Source: Nocardioides marmotae
GTDB taxonomy: Bacteria; Actinomycetota; Actinomycetes; Propionibacteriales; Nocardioidaceae
Length of the DNA: 64,000 nucleotides
Assembly (NCBI RefSeq): GCF_013177455.1
Contig: NZ_CP053660.1
Span: 434,001-498,000, forward strand
Direction: 5' to 3'
In this document: one piece after another, positions 47,563 through 55,416 of the stretch
How positions within the stretch are numbered: position 1 is the stretch's first letter
Layout: every line of letters begins with the position of its first letter
The notes under the pieces: generated by a model
What the model saw: only the letters and a program-made list of their open reading frames with translations
Told to the model about the DNA's origin: nothing
Database searches by the model: none
Program-made: the position numbers and the translations under genes

Positions 47563-49532
47563 CGGGAGGTCTCCTCCGCGGTCGTGGTGGACAGGTCGAC
47601 GGTGATCCCCTCGGCGTCGGCGACGAGGCCGCCGATGGCCTCGGCGAGCTCGGCCGCCTTCAGCGGCAGGCCGCGGACGACGTTGTAGCCGACGGCGTCG
47701 ACGAGGTACTTCGCGCGCAGCAGCAGCGAGAGCTGGCCGAGGTTCATCTCGGGCACGAGCACCTTGTCGTAGCGCTTCAGGATCTCCCCGAGGTCCTGGG
47801 GGAACGGGTTGAGGTGGCGCAGGTGGACCTGGGCGACGTCGTAGCCGGCCTTGCGGACGCGGCGTACGCCGGCGCCGATCGGGCCGTAGGTCGAGCCCCA
47901 GCCCAGCACGAGCACCTTCGCCCGGCCCGAGGGGTCGTCGACCTCCAGGGGCGGCAGGGACTCAGCGATCCGGTCGACCTTGGCCTGGCGGGTGCGGACC
48001 ATGAAGTCGTGGTTGGCGGGGTCGTAGGAGATGTTGCCGTGGCCCTCGCCCTTCTCCAGGCCGCCGATGCGGTGCTCGAGGCCGGGGGTGCCGGGCACGG
48101 CCCACGGGCGGGCCAGCGTCTCCTCGTCGCGGAGGTAGGGCCAGAAGTCCTTCTCCTCCTCGGTGACCGTGCCGTCCTCGAGGGTCCGGGCCTCCTTGAC
48201 CACGTGGTTGCGCTCGGTGGCGAAGTCCGGCTCGATGACCGGCAGGTCGGCGATCTCGGGGATCCGCCAGGGCTCGGAGCCGTTGGCGAGGTAGCCGTCG
48301 GAGAGCAGCATCACGGGCGTGCGGTAGGTGATCGCGATCCGGGCGGCCTCGAGGGCGGCGTCGAAGCAGTCGCCGGGCGACTGCGGGGCCACGATCGGCA
48401 TCGGCGCCTCGCCGTTGCGGCCGAACATCGCCTGGAGCAGGTCGGCCTGCTCGGTCTTGGTGGGCAGGCCGGTCGACGGCCCGCCACGCTGGACGTCGAC
48501 GACCAGCAGCGGCAGCTCGGTCATGATCGCCAGGCCGATCGCCTCGGACTTCAGCGCGATGCCCGGGCCGGAGGTGGTCGTGACGCCGAGGTGGCCGGCG
48601 AAGGAGGCACCGATCGCGGAGCCGACGCCGGCGATCTCGTCCTCGGCCTGGAACGTGGTGACGCCGAAGGCCTTGTGCTTGCTCAGCTCGTGGAGGATGT
48701 CGGAGGCCGGGGTGATCGGGTAGGACCCGAGGAAGACCGGCAGGCCCGACCGCACGCCGGCCGCGACCAGGCCGTAGGCCAGCGCGAGGTTGCCGGAGAT
48801 GTTGCGGTAGGTGCCCGGGGAGACCGGGGCCGGCTTGATCTCGTAGGAGACCGCGAAGGCCTCGGTGGTCTCGCCGAAGTTCCAGCCCGCCTTGAAGGCG
48901 GTGATGTTGGCGTCGCGGATCGCGGGAACCTTGGCGAACCGCTTGTTCAGGAACGCGGTGGTCGACTCGGTGGGGCGGCCGTACATCCACGAGAGCAGCC
49001 CGAGGGCGAACATGTTCTTCGCGCGCGCAGCGTCCTTGCGGGAGAGGCCGAACTCCTTGACCGCGGCGACGGTCATCCCGGTGAGGTCCACCGGGTGGAC
49101 CGCGAAGTCGCCCAGCGGGTCGTTCGCGTCGCCCAGCGCGTCGAGCGGGTTGGAGTCGTAGCCGGCCTTGGTCAGGTTGCGGCCGCTGAAGTCGTGGGTG
49201 TCGACGATGATCGTCGCGCCCTTGGCCAGGTCGCCGACGTTGGCCTTGAGCGCCGCGGGGTTCATCGCGACCAGCACGTCGGGGGCATCGCCGGCGGTGA
49301 GGATGTCGTGGTCGGCGAAGTGCACCTGGAAGGACGAGACGCCGGGCAGCGTGCCCTGGGGGGCGCGGATCTCGGCCGGGAAGTTCGGCAGGGTCACCAG
49401 GTCGTTGCCGAAGACGGCCGACTCCTGGGTGAACCGGTCACCGGTCAGCTGCATGCCGTCACCGGAGTCACCGGCGAACCGGATGATCACGCGGTCGAGC
49501 TGCTTGACCTGCTTCTGTACCTGGCTGGACAC
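47559..49532 (-). CDS. korA: 2-oxoglutarate:ferredoxin oxidoreductase, fused gamma-alpha subunit
   Basis: About 657 residues. The N-terminal gamma domain (RVIIRFAGDSGDGMQLTGDRF, then FPAEIRAPQGTLPGVSSFQVHF) is fused to the alpha pyrimidine-binding domain (GSYPITPASDILHELSKHK, TTTSGPGIALKSEAIGLA and VDVQRGGPSTGLPTKTEQADL). The fusion is normal in actinobacteria. GTG 49532 is chosen since AAGGGAAG lies about 10 bases upstream and conserved sequence begins soon after; an ATG at 49580, only a few bases from the predicted transcript start, would add 16 residues. A TetR-type operator lies upstream. Confidence 0.93.
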   Translation of the reverse strand: MSSQVQKQVKQLDRVIIRFAGDSGDGMQLTGDRFTQESAVFGNDLVTLPNFPAEIRAPQGTLPGVSSFQVHFADHDILTAGDAPDVLVAMNPAALKANVGDLAKGATIIVDTHDFSGRNLTKAGYDSNPLDALGDANDPLGDFAVHPVDLTGMTVAAVKEFGLSRKDAARAKNMFALGLLSWMYGRPTESTTAFLNKRFAKVPAIRDANITAFKAGWNFGETTEAFAVSYEIKPAPVSPGTYRNISGNLALAYGLVAAGVRSGLPVFLGSYPITPASDILHELSKHKAFGVTTFQAEDEIAGVGSAIGASFAGHLGVTTTSGPGIALKSEAIGLAIMTELPLLVVDVQRGGPSTGLPTKTEQADLLQAMFGRNGEAPMPIVAPQSPGDCFDAALEAARIAITYRTPVMLLSDGYLANGSEPWRIPEIADLPVIEPDFATERNHVVKEARTLEDGTVTEEEKDFWPYLRDEETLARPWAVPGTPGLEHRIGGLEKGEGHGNISYDPANHDFMVRTRQAKVDRIAESLPPLEVDDPSGRAKVLVLGWGSTYGPIGAGVRRVRKAGYDVAQVHLRHLNPFPQDLGEILKRYDKVLVPEMNLGQLSLLLRAKYLVDAVGYNVVRGLPLKAAELAEAIGGLVADAEGITVDLSTTTAEETSR

Positions 49533-49591
49533 CTCGCGCCCACTTCCCTTGCTGCGTGTAGTCGGACGACGCACGTCCATTGGCGGAGTCG

Positions 49592-49597
49592 ATCGTA
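49592..49597 (-). promoter_or_regulatory. -10 box (TACGAT) of korAB
   Basis: On the minus strand TACGAT lies 60 bases before GTG 49532 and 11 before the alternative ATG 49580. The expected transcript start near 49585 gives a leader of about 50 bases to the GTG. Confidence 0.45.
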
Positions 49598-49612
49598 GGG
49601 CTCAACGAACAG

Positions 49613-49632
49613 AACTGAAACACGTTCCAGTT
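49613..49632. promoter_or_regulatory. TetR/KstR-type operator in front of korAB
   Basis: AACTGAAACACGTTCCAGTT is a 20-base palindrome with two mismatched pairs. Its core fits TnnAACnnGTTnnA, the motif of the actinobacterial sterol and lipid repressor KstR and its relatives. It sits where the -35 of the korA promoter should be. The 300 bases between korA and cysP otherwise show only a possible TAGCCT -10 for cysP at 49770-49775. Confidence 0.55.
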
Positions 49633-49832
49633 TCGGCCGGACCCCGACGCGACCTCTCCACGATAGAGACCGCAGGCGTGCATCCGAAGCCGTGTCCGTC
49701 GCTGGAGCTGGACCAGACCAGTGAGTCGCGACACAGTGATCGATAACGCTGTTTCTCTGTTAAGTGACGTAGCCTGCTCGACATAAGCAACTGACCTGGG
49801 TTCGCTGGGTCACGGAAGAAAGTCGGGACGAC

Positions 49833-50912
49833 ATGAAGATCAAGGTTGCCGCGGCCGGTGTCGCCGCGGGGGTGCTGGCCTTGGGACTGGCCGCCTGTGG
49901 TGGAGATGCCGACGGGGCGGACGACGGCAACACCGTCAGCATCGTCGGCTTCGCCGTGCCGGAAGCGGCCAACAAGGCGATCGCCGAGGAGTTCACGAAG
50001 ACCGACGCCGGTGACGGCGTGAAGTTCAAGACGTCGTACGGCCCGTCGGGCGACCAGAGCCGTGCCGTCGCGGACGGCCTCGACGCCGACTACGTCCACT
50101 TCTCCGTCGCCACCGACGTCGACCGCCTCGTCGAGGCCGACCTCGTCGACCCGGCGTGGAACCAGGGCGAGAACAAGGGCATCGTCTCGACCTCGGTCGT
50201 GGTCCTCGGCGTCCGTGAGGGCAACCCGCTCGACATCCAGGGCTGGGACGACCTGGTCAAGCCCGGCGTGGGCATCGTGACCGCCAACCCGGCCTCCTCC
50301 GGCGCCGCGCGCTGGAACGCGCTGGCCGCCTGGGGCCACATCACCGAGAACGGCGGTTCCGACGAGGAGGCCACCGAGTTCGTCGACAAGCTCTTCGCGA
50401 ATGTCGTCTCGCTGGCCAACTCCGGCCGCGACGCCACCACGAGCTTCCTCCAGGGCAACGGCGACGTGCTGCTGGCCTACGAGAACGAGGCGATCCTGGC
50501 CGCGCAGAACGGCGAGGGCTTCGACTACGTGATCCCCGAGACCACGTTGCTCATCGAGAACCCCGGAGCGGTCCTGAAGGATGCGTCCCCGGTCGCGCAG
50601 GACTGGCTGGACTTCGTGCTCAGCGAGGAGGGCCAGCGCCAGTTCGCGCTCACCGGCTTCCGCCCGGTCAACACCGCCGAGCCCGGCGCCGTCGACTGGG
50701 CGGCCGTCGGGCTCGAGCCCGGCGACATCGAGGGCGCCCCGGACCCCGAGGACCCCTTCCCGGCGGTGCCGAACCTGCTGACCCTCGAGGGGAACTTCGG
50801 CGGCGGCGACTGGAGCGGCGTTGCGGACAAGCTGTTCGGCACCGGTGAGGACGGCGACCCGCTGGGCATCGTCACCGAGGCGATCGCGAAGTCCGGCAAG
50901 GCCAGCTCGTAG
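49833..50912 (+). CDS. Sulfate/thiosulfate-binding lipoprotein
   Basis: A 359-residue solute-binding lipoprotein (lipobox LAAC, C22) of the Sbp/CysP family. Motifs: VSIVGFAVPEAANKAI, TSYGPSGDQSRAVADGLDADYVHFSVATDVDRL (in parts), VVLGVREGNPLDIQGWDDLVKPGVGIVTANP (in parts) and the SSGAARWN binding segment. It should deliver oxyanion to the permease pair that follows. Sulfate and thiosulfate cannot be told apart from sequence. First gene of a four-gene operon; 28 bases to the permease. Confidence 0.93.
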   Translation: MKIKVAAAGVAAGVLALGLAACGGDADGADDGNTVSIVGFAVPEAANKAIAEEFTKTDAGDGVKFKTSYGPSGDQSRAVADGLDADYVHFSVATDVDRLVEADLVDPAWNQGENKGIVSTSVVVLGVREGNPLDIQGWDDLVKPGVGIVTANPASSGAARWNALAAWGHITENGGSDEEATEFVDKLFANVVSLANSGRDATTSFLQGNGDVLLAYENEAILAAQNGEGFDYVIPETTLLIENPGAVLKDASPVAQDWLDFVLSEEGQRQFALTGFRPVNTAEPGAVDWAAVGLEPGDIEGAPDPEDPFPAVPNLLTLEGNFGGGDWSGVADKLFGTGEDGDPLGIVTEAIAKSGKASS

Positions 50913-50940
50913 CAGCGTCGAGACGACAGGACAGGGTGCA

Positions 50941-51780
50941 ATGACTGTCGCGCTCGAGGGTCGGCCGGGTCGTGCCCGGCCGACCCTGGTCAACCACAAC
51001 CTCACCATGGCGTCCGGGATCGGTCTCGGCGTCTCCATGCTCTGGTTCAGCCTGCTCGTGCTCATCCCCCTGACCGCCGTCCTGGTGACGGCGTCCTCGG
51101 GTGGATGGGCGGAGTTCTGGCGCTCCATCACCAACGAGCAGACGGCCGCGGCCATCCGGATCACCGTCACGGCAGCCGCGGCGGTCACGCTCGCCAACGT
51201 CGTCACCGGCACCGCCATCGCGTGGGTCCTGGTGCGCGACAGGTTCCCCGGCAAGGGGCTCCTCGAGCTGGTCATCGACATCCCGTTCGCGCTGCCCACG
51301 ATCGTCGCGGGCCTGGTCCTGCTCTCGCTCTACGGCAACGACAGCCCCCTCGGGCTGCACCTGGCGAACACCGAGTGGTCGATCTACCTGGCGTTCCTCT
51401 TCGTGACCCTGCCCTTCGTGGTCCGGATGGTGCAGCCGGTGCTCGAGGAGCTCGACCTGGAGGTGGAGGAGGCCGCGGCCTCGCTCGGCGCGAGCCGCGC
51501 CACCATCTTCCGCCGGGTCGTCCTGCCCAGCCTGGCGCCGGCGATCGCCGCGGGTGCCGCGCTCTCCTTCGCGCGGGCCGTGGGGGAGTACGGCTCGCTC
51601 GTGCTGCTCTCGGGCAACCTGCCGTTCAAGTCCGAGGTGACCTCGGTGCGGATCCTCAGCGCGATCGAGAACGACAACCGGGCGGCCGCGACCTCCATCG
51701 CGGCCGTGCTGCTGGTGATCTCGCTGCTCGTCATCGTCGCGCTCGACCTGCTCCAGCGACGGGTGGCCCGCCGTGGCTGA
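50941..51780 (+). CDS. cysT: Sulfate ABC transporter permease CysT
   Basis: A 279-residue permease with six helices. The binding-protein-dependent transport motif EAAASLGASRATIFRRVVLPSLAPAI (EAA loop) contacts the ATPase. IDIPFALPTIVAGLVL and RAVGEYGSLVLLSGNLPF are typical CysT/CysU segments. ATG 50941 follows GACAGGGTGCA. It overlaps cysW by 8 bases. Confidence 0.93.
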   Translation: MTVALEGRPGRARPTLVNHNLTMASGIGLGVSMLWFSLLVLIPLTAVLVTASSGGWAEFWRSITNEQTAAAIRITVTAAAAVTLANVVTGTAIAWVLVRDRFPGKGLLELVIDIPFALPTIVAGLVLLSLYGNDSPLGLHLANTEWSIYLAFLFVTLPFVVRMVQPVLEELDLEVEEAAASLGASRATIFRRVVLPSLAPAIAAGAALSFARAVGEYGSLVLLSGNLPFKSEVTSVRILSAIENDNRAAATSIAAVLLVISLLVIVALDLLQRRVARRG

Positions 51781-52618
51781 GACCCGACGCGCCACTGCCG
51801 GCCCGACGACGTACCTCCTGCGGGCCTTCGTCGTCGTCTACCTCGTGCTGCTCGTCGCGTGGCCGGTCGTCCTGGTGGTGACCAACACCTTCGCGAACGG
51901 CACGCAGGCCCTGAGCGACATCTTCGCCGACCCCGACATGATCCACGCGCTGCGGCTCTCCGCCGTGGCCGCGGTCATCGCGACGGCGATCAACACCGTC
52001 TTCGGCGTCACGATCTCGATGCTGCTGGTGCGCAAGGAGTTCCCCGGCAAGCGCGTGCTGAGCGCGCTGATCGACCTGCCGCTCTCGGTCTCGCCGATCG
52101 TCGTGGGCCTCGCCCTCATGCTCGTGTACGGCGGCCGCAACGGCTGGTTCGGGCCGACCGTCGAGGGCTGGGGCCTGCAGGTCGTCTTCGCGACGCCGGG
52201 CATCGTCCTGGCCACCGCGTTCGTGTCCCTGCCGCTGGTGATCCGGGAGGTCGTGCCGGTGCTGCACGAGCTGGGCACCGAGCAGGAGCAGGCCGCGCAG
52301 AGCCTGGGCGCCAGCGGCTGGCAGACCTTCTGGCGGATCACCCTGCCGAGCATCAAGTGGGCGGTCATCTACGGCGTCGTGCTGACGCTGGCCCGCTCCC
52401 TGGGCGAGTTCGGCGCGGTCAAGGTCGTCTCGGGAAACGTCCTGGGCGAGACCAGGACCGCGACCCTGGCGGTCGAGGAGAAGTACCTCAACTTCGACCA
52501 GGAGGGGGCGTACGCCGTGGCGTTCCTCCTCGCCAGCGTGTCCGTCCTCGCCATCCTCGTGGTCTTCGTGCTGCGCGCACGCGGGACCCGTCACCGTGCG
52601 TTCGAAAGGCAGTCATGA
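51773..52618 (+). CDS. cysW: Sulfate ABC transporter permease CysW
   Basis: A 281-residue partner permease with six helices. Motifs: [22 protein letters not shown], the EAA-like loop [26 protein letters not shown] and [15 protein letters not shown]. It pairs with CysT to form the channel. GTG start within the end of cysT; its stop overlaps the cysA ATG. Confidence 0.93.
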   Translation: MAETRRATAGPTTYLLRAFVVVYLVLLVAWPVVLVVTNTFANGTQALSDIFADPDMIHALRLSAVAAVIATAINTVFGVTISMLLVRKEFPGKRVLSALIDLPLSVSPIVVGLALMLVYGGRNGWFGPTVEGWGLQVVFATPGIVLATAFVSLPLVIREVVPVLHELGTEQEQAAQSLGASGWQTFWRITLPSIKWAVIYGVVLTLARSLGEFGAVKVVSGNVLGETRTATLAVEEKYLNFDQEGAYAVAFLLASVSVLAILVVFVLRARGTRHRAFERQS

Positions 52619-53616
52619 GCATCGACGTGTCAGGGGTCAACAAGCGCTACGGCGACTTCGTCGCCCTGCAGGACATCAACCTCTCCCTCCCCACCGGCCA
52701 GCTCACCGCCCTCCTCGGGCCGAGCGGCGGGGGCAAGACCACGCTGCTGCGCATCATCGCCGGCCTCGAGACCGCCGACTCGGGCTCGGTCGTGATCGAG
52801 GGCGTGGAGGCCACCCGGCTCCCGGTGCAGAAGCGCAACGTGGGCTTCGTGTTCCAGCACTACGCGGCGTTCAAGCACCTCTCGGTCGCGCGCAACGTCG
52901 CCTTCGGCCTGGAGATCCGCAAGAAGCCCAAGGCCGAGATCAAGGCCAAGGTCGAGGAGCTGCTCCATCTCGTCCACCTCGACGCGTTCGCCGACCGGCT
53001 GCCCTCCCAGCTCTCCGGCGGGCAGCGGCAGCGGATGGCGCTGGCGCGCGCGCTGGCGATCGAGCCGAGCGTGCTGCTGCTCGACGAGCCCTTCGGCGCC
53101 CTGGACGCCAAGGTGCGCAAGGAGCTGCGCGACTGGCTGCGCCGGCTGCACGACGAGGTGCACGTGACGACGGTCTTCGTGACCCACGACCAGGAGGAGG
53201 CCCTCGAGGTCGCCGACGAGATCGTGGTCGTGAACGAGGGGCGGGTCGAGCAGGTCGGGAGCCCCGACCAGCTCTACGACGAGCCCGCCAACGACTTCGT
53301 CATGGGCTTCCTCGGCGAGGTCACCGGGCTGGGCGACGTCCGGTTGCGTCCGCACGACATCGAGGTCGCGACGCACCCGACCCCCGGCGCGCTCCAGGGG
53401 ACGATCACGCGGCTGCTGCGGGTCGGCTTCGAGGTCCGGGTCGCCGTCGCGGTGGCCGGCCAGGACGCACCCGTCACCGTCGTGATGACCCGCACCCACG
53501 CCCGCGCGCTCGGGCTCGAGGCGGGGGCCACCGTCTGGCTGGTCCCCGCGGAGGGCGCGACCGCGGTCGCGAGCCCGACGCCCGCCCTCGCCGAGGGCGA
53601 GCCCGTCGCGGGCTGA
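52615..53616 (+). CDS. cysA: Sulfate ABC transporter ATP-binding protein
   Basis: A 333-residue ATPase. Walker A is GPSGGGKT (35-42), the signature is [15 protein letters not shown], Walker B is [12 protein letters not shown] and the switch histidine is in [14 protein letters not shown]. After residue 235 comes a short CysA/TOBE-type regulatory domain ([17 protein letters not shown]...[10 protein letters not shown]). The operon has no cysteine or sulfate-reduction gene beside it and ends in a hairpin terminator. Confidence 0.93.
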   Translation: MSIDVSGVNKRYGDFVALQDINLSLPTGQLTALLGPSGGGKTTLLRIIAGLETADSGSVVIEGVEATRLPVQKRNVGFVFQHYAAFKHLSVARNVAFGLEIRKKPKAEIKAKVEELLHLVHLDAFADRLPSQLSGGQRQRMALARALAIEPSVLLLDEPFGALDAKVRKELRDWLRRLHDEVHVTTVFVTHDQEEALEVADEIVVVNEGRVEQVGSPDQLYDEPANDFVMGFLGEVTGLGDVRLRPHDIEVATHPTPGALQGTITRLLRVGFEVRVAVAVAGQDAPVTVVMTRTHARALGLEAGATVWLVPAEGATAVASPTPALAEGEPVAG

Positions 53617-53629
53617 CCCCCAGACCGGG

Positions 53630-53665
53630 CGCCCGCCCGAGCCGTGCACCCGGCTCGGGCGGGCG
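53630..53665. terminator. Terminator after the sulfate transporter operon
   Basis: A perfect 15-base GC stem (CGCCCGCCCGAGCCG with its complement) and 6-base loop TGCACC lies 14 bases after the cysA stop and just before the stop of the convergent small gene. Confidence 0.8.
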
Positions 53666-53675
53666 TCCACCCTTC

Positions 53676-53870
53676 TCAGCCGTCGCCGGACACCAAGCCG
53701 AGGAGCACCTGGACCAGCCGGGTCAGGAGCACGCCCGTCGCGCCGCCGAGACCGGCGCCGACCAGCACCAGCACCACCAGGGTCATCGCCGCGCCGAAGC
53801 GGCTGTGTCGCTCCAGGAACCCGACGGTGCTGCGGGGGAGCCGGCCGTTGGTGGTCCTGAGGATGGTCAT
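53676..53870 (-). CDS. 64-residue single-span membrane protein
   Basis: Start ATG 53870. The protein has a basic N-terminal part (TILRTTNGRLPRSTVGFLERHSRFGA in parts) and one long hydrophobic helix (TLVVLVLVGAGLGGATGVLL) followed by TRLVQVLLGLVSGDG. Function unknown. The frame is open upstream to 53936, but the sequence there lacks coding character. A DosR-like half site (53906) and a hairpin (53974) lie upstream, which would place it in the low-oxygen island. Confidence 0.55.
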   Translation of the reverse strand: MTILRTTNGRLPRSTVGFLERHSRFGAAMTLVVLVLVGAGLGGATGVLLTRLVQVLLGLVSGDG

Positions 53871-53905
53871 GCAACGACCCTCGGGCGGACGGCTCCGGCC
53901 GGGGA

Positions 53906-53918
53906 GGGACTGCTGGCC
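53906..53918. promoter_or_regulatory. Weak DosR-like site
   Basis: GGGACTGCTGGCC resembles the GGGACT-NN-NGGCC form of the DosR box. It lies 36 bases upstream of the 64-residue gene. Other parts of the 254-base gap 53871-54124 show only the hairpin at 53974. Confidence 0.3.
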
Positions 53919-53973
53919 GGACCGGGGTGTGACCATCGGCCCCGGACCCTGCGTCGGACCCTGGGATAAGAGA

Positions 53974-54014
53974 CCGTGGCGCCCTCCCGGATGGGGGGAC
54001 GGAGGGCGCCACGG
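53974..54014. terminator. Hairpin downstream of the 77-residue gene
   Basis: A perfect 14-base stem (CCGTGGCGCCCTCC with its complement) and 13-base loop. It would end transcription coming from the minus-strand 77-residue gene (stop at 54125) before it reaches the next small gene. Confidence 0.65.
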
Positions 54015-54124
54015 CCGGCATGGGGCTGCGCGCGGCGACGCGCCACCCCCGTGTGGGGCTCGCCCTGCGGGCGAGGCGGACCCCCGGGGTCCGAGTCAGG
54101 GACCGCCGGCGGTCCGGGCGGGGG

Positions 54125-54358
54125 TCACGCGGGGGCCGAGGGGTGCCCGACCTCGGCACACCGGTCGCGGATCAGACGCCGGGCGATGGACTCGCAGAGG
54201 TCGACAGCACGTTGCTCGTCGGTCACGCTGTGCACGACCAGGCGGTTCGCCCGGTGGACGGTGCGGAGGACCTGGCCCGGGGGCAGCGTCCCGGCGAACT
54301 CGATGACGAGCCGCTCGGCGACCTCGATGATGTGCCGGCGATGGGTGACGGCGTCCAT
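54125..54358 (-). CDS. 77-residue helical protein of unknown function
   Basis: ATG start with a GAGGGAGAGC ribosome site. The sequence HRRHIIEVAERLVIEFAGTLPPGQVLRTVHRANRLV, then VTDEQRAVDLCESIARRLIRDRC, predicts three helices. It resembles the small actinobacterial three-helix dimerisation proteins, in which a first helix with RL-x2-EF and a last helix with ARRLI recur; I state this from pattern only. It diverges from the DevR-like regulator gene, and two DosR-like sites lie in between, so coregulation is likely. Confidence 0.62.
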   Translation of the reverse strand: MDAVTHRRHIIEVAERLVIEFAGTLPPGQVLRTVHRANRLVVHSVTDEQRAVDLCESIARRLIRDRCAEVGHPSAPA

Positions 54359-54446
54359 GCTCGCTCTCCCTCGATGGATTGGAGGAGTCCGTCCACCGTG
54401 GGGCCGCCCGAGGGCGGCGGGTTAGAGACCAACGGCATAGTGGGGG

Positions 54447-54460
54447 ATGACTTCCGGGCC
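54447..54460. promoter_or_regulatory. Secondary DosR-like site between the divergent genes
   Basis: ATGACTTCCGGGCC fits the relaxed pattern GGGACTT-NN-GGNCC apart from its first two bases. It lies 89 bases upstream of the 77-residue gene start and 84 bases from the better site at 54530. DosR-regulated promoters in mycobacteria often carry two boxes. Confidence 0.35.
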
Positions 54461-54529
54461 GGTCGGGCGGCCCCGTCCGGCCGACACCGGCGGGGAGCTT
54501 GGATCGGAGCAGGTCGCGGGGCCCGGTCA

Positions 54530-54549
54530 CCAGGGACCAAAGTCCCGAA
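54530..54549. promoter_or_regulatory. DosR box upstream of the DevR-like regulator
   Basis: CCAGGGACCAAAGTCCCGAA matches the mycobacterial DosR consensus TTSGGGACTWWAGTCCCSAA at 16 of 20 positions, with both GGGAC and GTCCC half sites intact. It ends 55 bases before the regulator start. TAATAG at 54552-54557 could be the -10, which would put the box over the -35 as in class II activation. Autoregulation is implied. Confidence 0.7.
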
Positions 54550-54604
54550 AGTAATAGTCGACATCCCAGGGTGAACCAGGTCAGGTTGCACGTACGTTGA
54601 CCGA

Positions 54605-55282
54605 ATGGCGGAGCTCTCGGACCCCTCGACCGACCCTCAGCGACCGATCACGGTCTTCCTGCTCGACGACCACGAGGTCGTCCGGTACGGCATCCGCAGC
54701 CTCCTCGAGCGGGAGGGTGACATCGTCGTCATCGGGGAGTCGGGCCTGGCCCAGCAGGCCGCGCACCGCATCCCCGCGCTGCGGCCCGACGTGGCCATCC
54801 TCGACGTGCGGCTCCCGGACGGCACCGGGGTCGAGGTCTGCCGGCAGGTCCGGTCGGTGGACCCGGGCATCGCGGCCCTGATGCTGACCTCCTACGAGGA
54901 GGACGAGGCGCTCTTCGCGGCGATCATGGCCGGCGCGGCGGGCTACGTCCTCAAGGAGGTCAAGGCCGCCGACCTGGCCGACACCGTGCGCCGCGTGGCA
55001 GCTGGCCAGTCGATGCTCGACCCGGCGCTCACCGCCCGCGTGCTCGCTCGGCTGCGGGACGGACCGCCGGTCAACCCGCTGACCCGCCACCTGACGCCCA
55101 AGGAGCGCCAGGTCCTGGAGCTGGTCAAGGAGGGGCTGACCAACCGCCAGATCGCGACCCGGCTCGGGCTCAGCGAGAAGACGACGAAGAACTACGTCTC
55201 CACGATGCTCGGGAAGCTCGGGGTGACCTCGCGGACGCAGGCGGCGATCATCGACACCCACCGGCAGGCCGACCCGTGGTGA
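54605..55282 (+). CDS. DevR/DosR-like NarL-family response regulator
   Basis: A 225-residue regulator. The receiver has the acidic pair in FLLDDHEVVRYG, phospho-acceptor D67 in VAILDVRLPDG, T95 in MLTSYEED and K117 in GYVLKEVK. The LuxR-type DNA-binding domain is LTPKERQVLELVKEGLTNRQIATRLGLSEKTTKNYVSTMLGKLGV (in parts, about 160-205). The phrases HEVVR-G, DVRLPDG and EKT-KNYVS, and the lysine pattern KEVK, are those of DosR. The DosR-type box upstream agrees. It should be phosphorylated by the kinase encoded 134 bases downstream. Confidence 0.9.
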   Translation: MAELSDPSTDPQRPITVFLLDDHEVVRYGIRSLLEREGDIVVIGESGLAQQAAHRIPALRPDVAILDVRLPDGTGVEVCRQVRSVDPGIAALMLTSYEEDEALFAAIMAGAAGYVLKEVKAADLADTVRRVAAGQSMLDPALTARVLARLRDGPPVNPLTRHLTPKERQVLELVKEGLTNRQIATRLGLSEKTTKNYVSTMLGKLGVTSRTQAAIIDTHRQADPW

Positions 55283-55416
55283 CGGCGCGAGCCGGAAACG
55301 GGCACCGGGGGCGGGGGAAACCGCAGGCCTGACCGCTGGCCGAGGCATGACCTGACAGAGGGCTCAGCCGTGTGGGGGGTGTGACATCGTCGTTCGACTC
55401 ACGCGAGGGAGCGTGC

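Noticed and set aside
49533..49580. ATG 49580 as the start of KorA
   Set aside because: It would lie only a few bases after the predicted transcript start with no ribosome site, and the added residues (DVRRPTTRSKGSGRE) look non-conserved; kept as an alternative in the feature.
54571..54584. GTGA-N6-TCAG before the DevR-like gene as a third Crp site
   Set aside because: Only seven of the eight core bases match, it lies downstream of the expected promoter, and the DosR box explains the region better.
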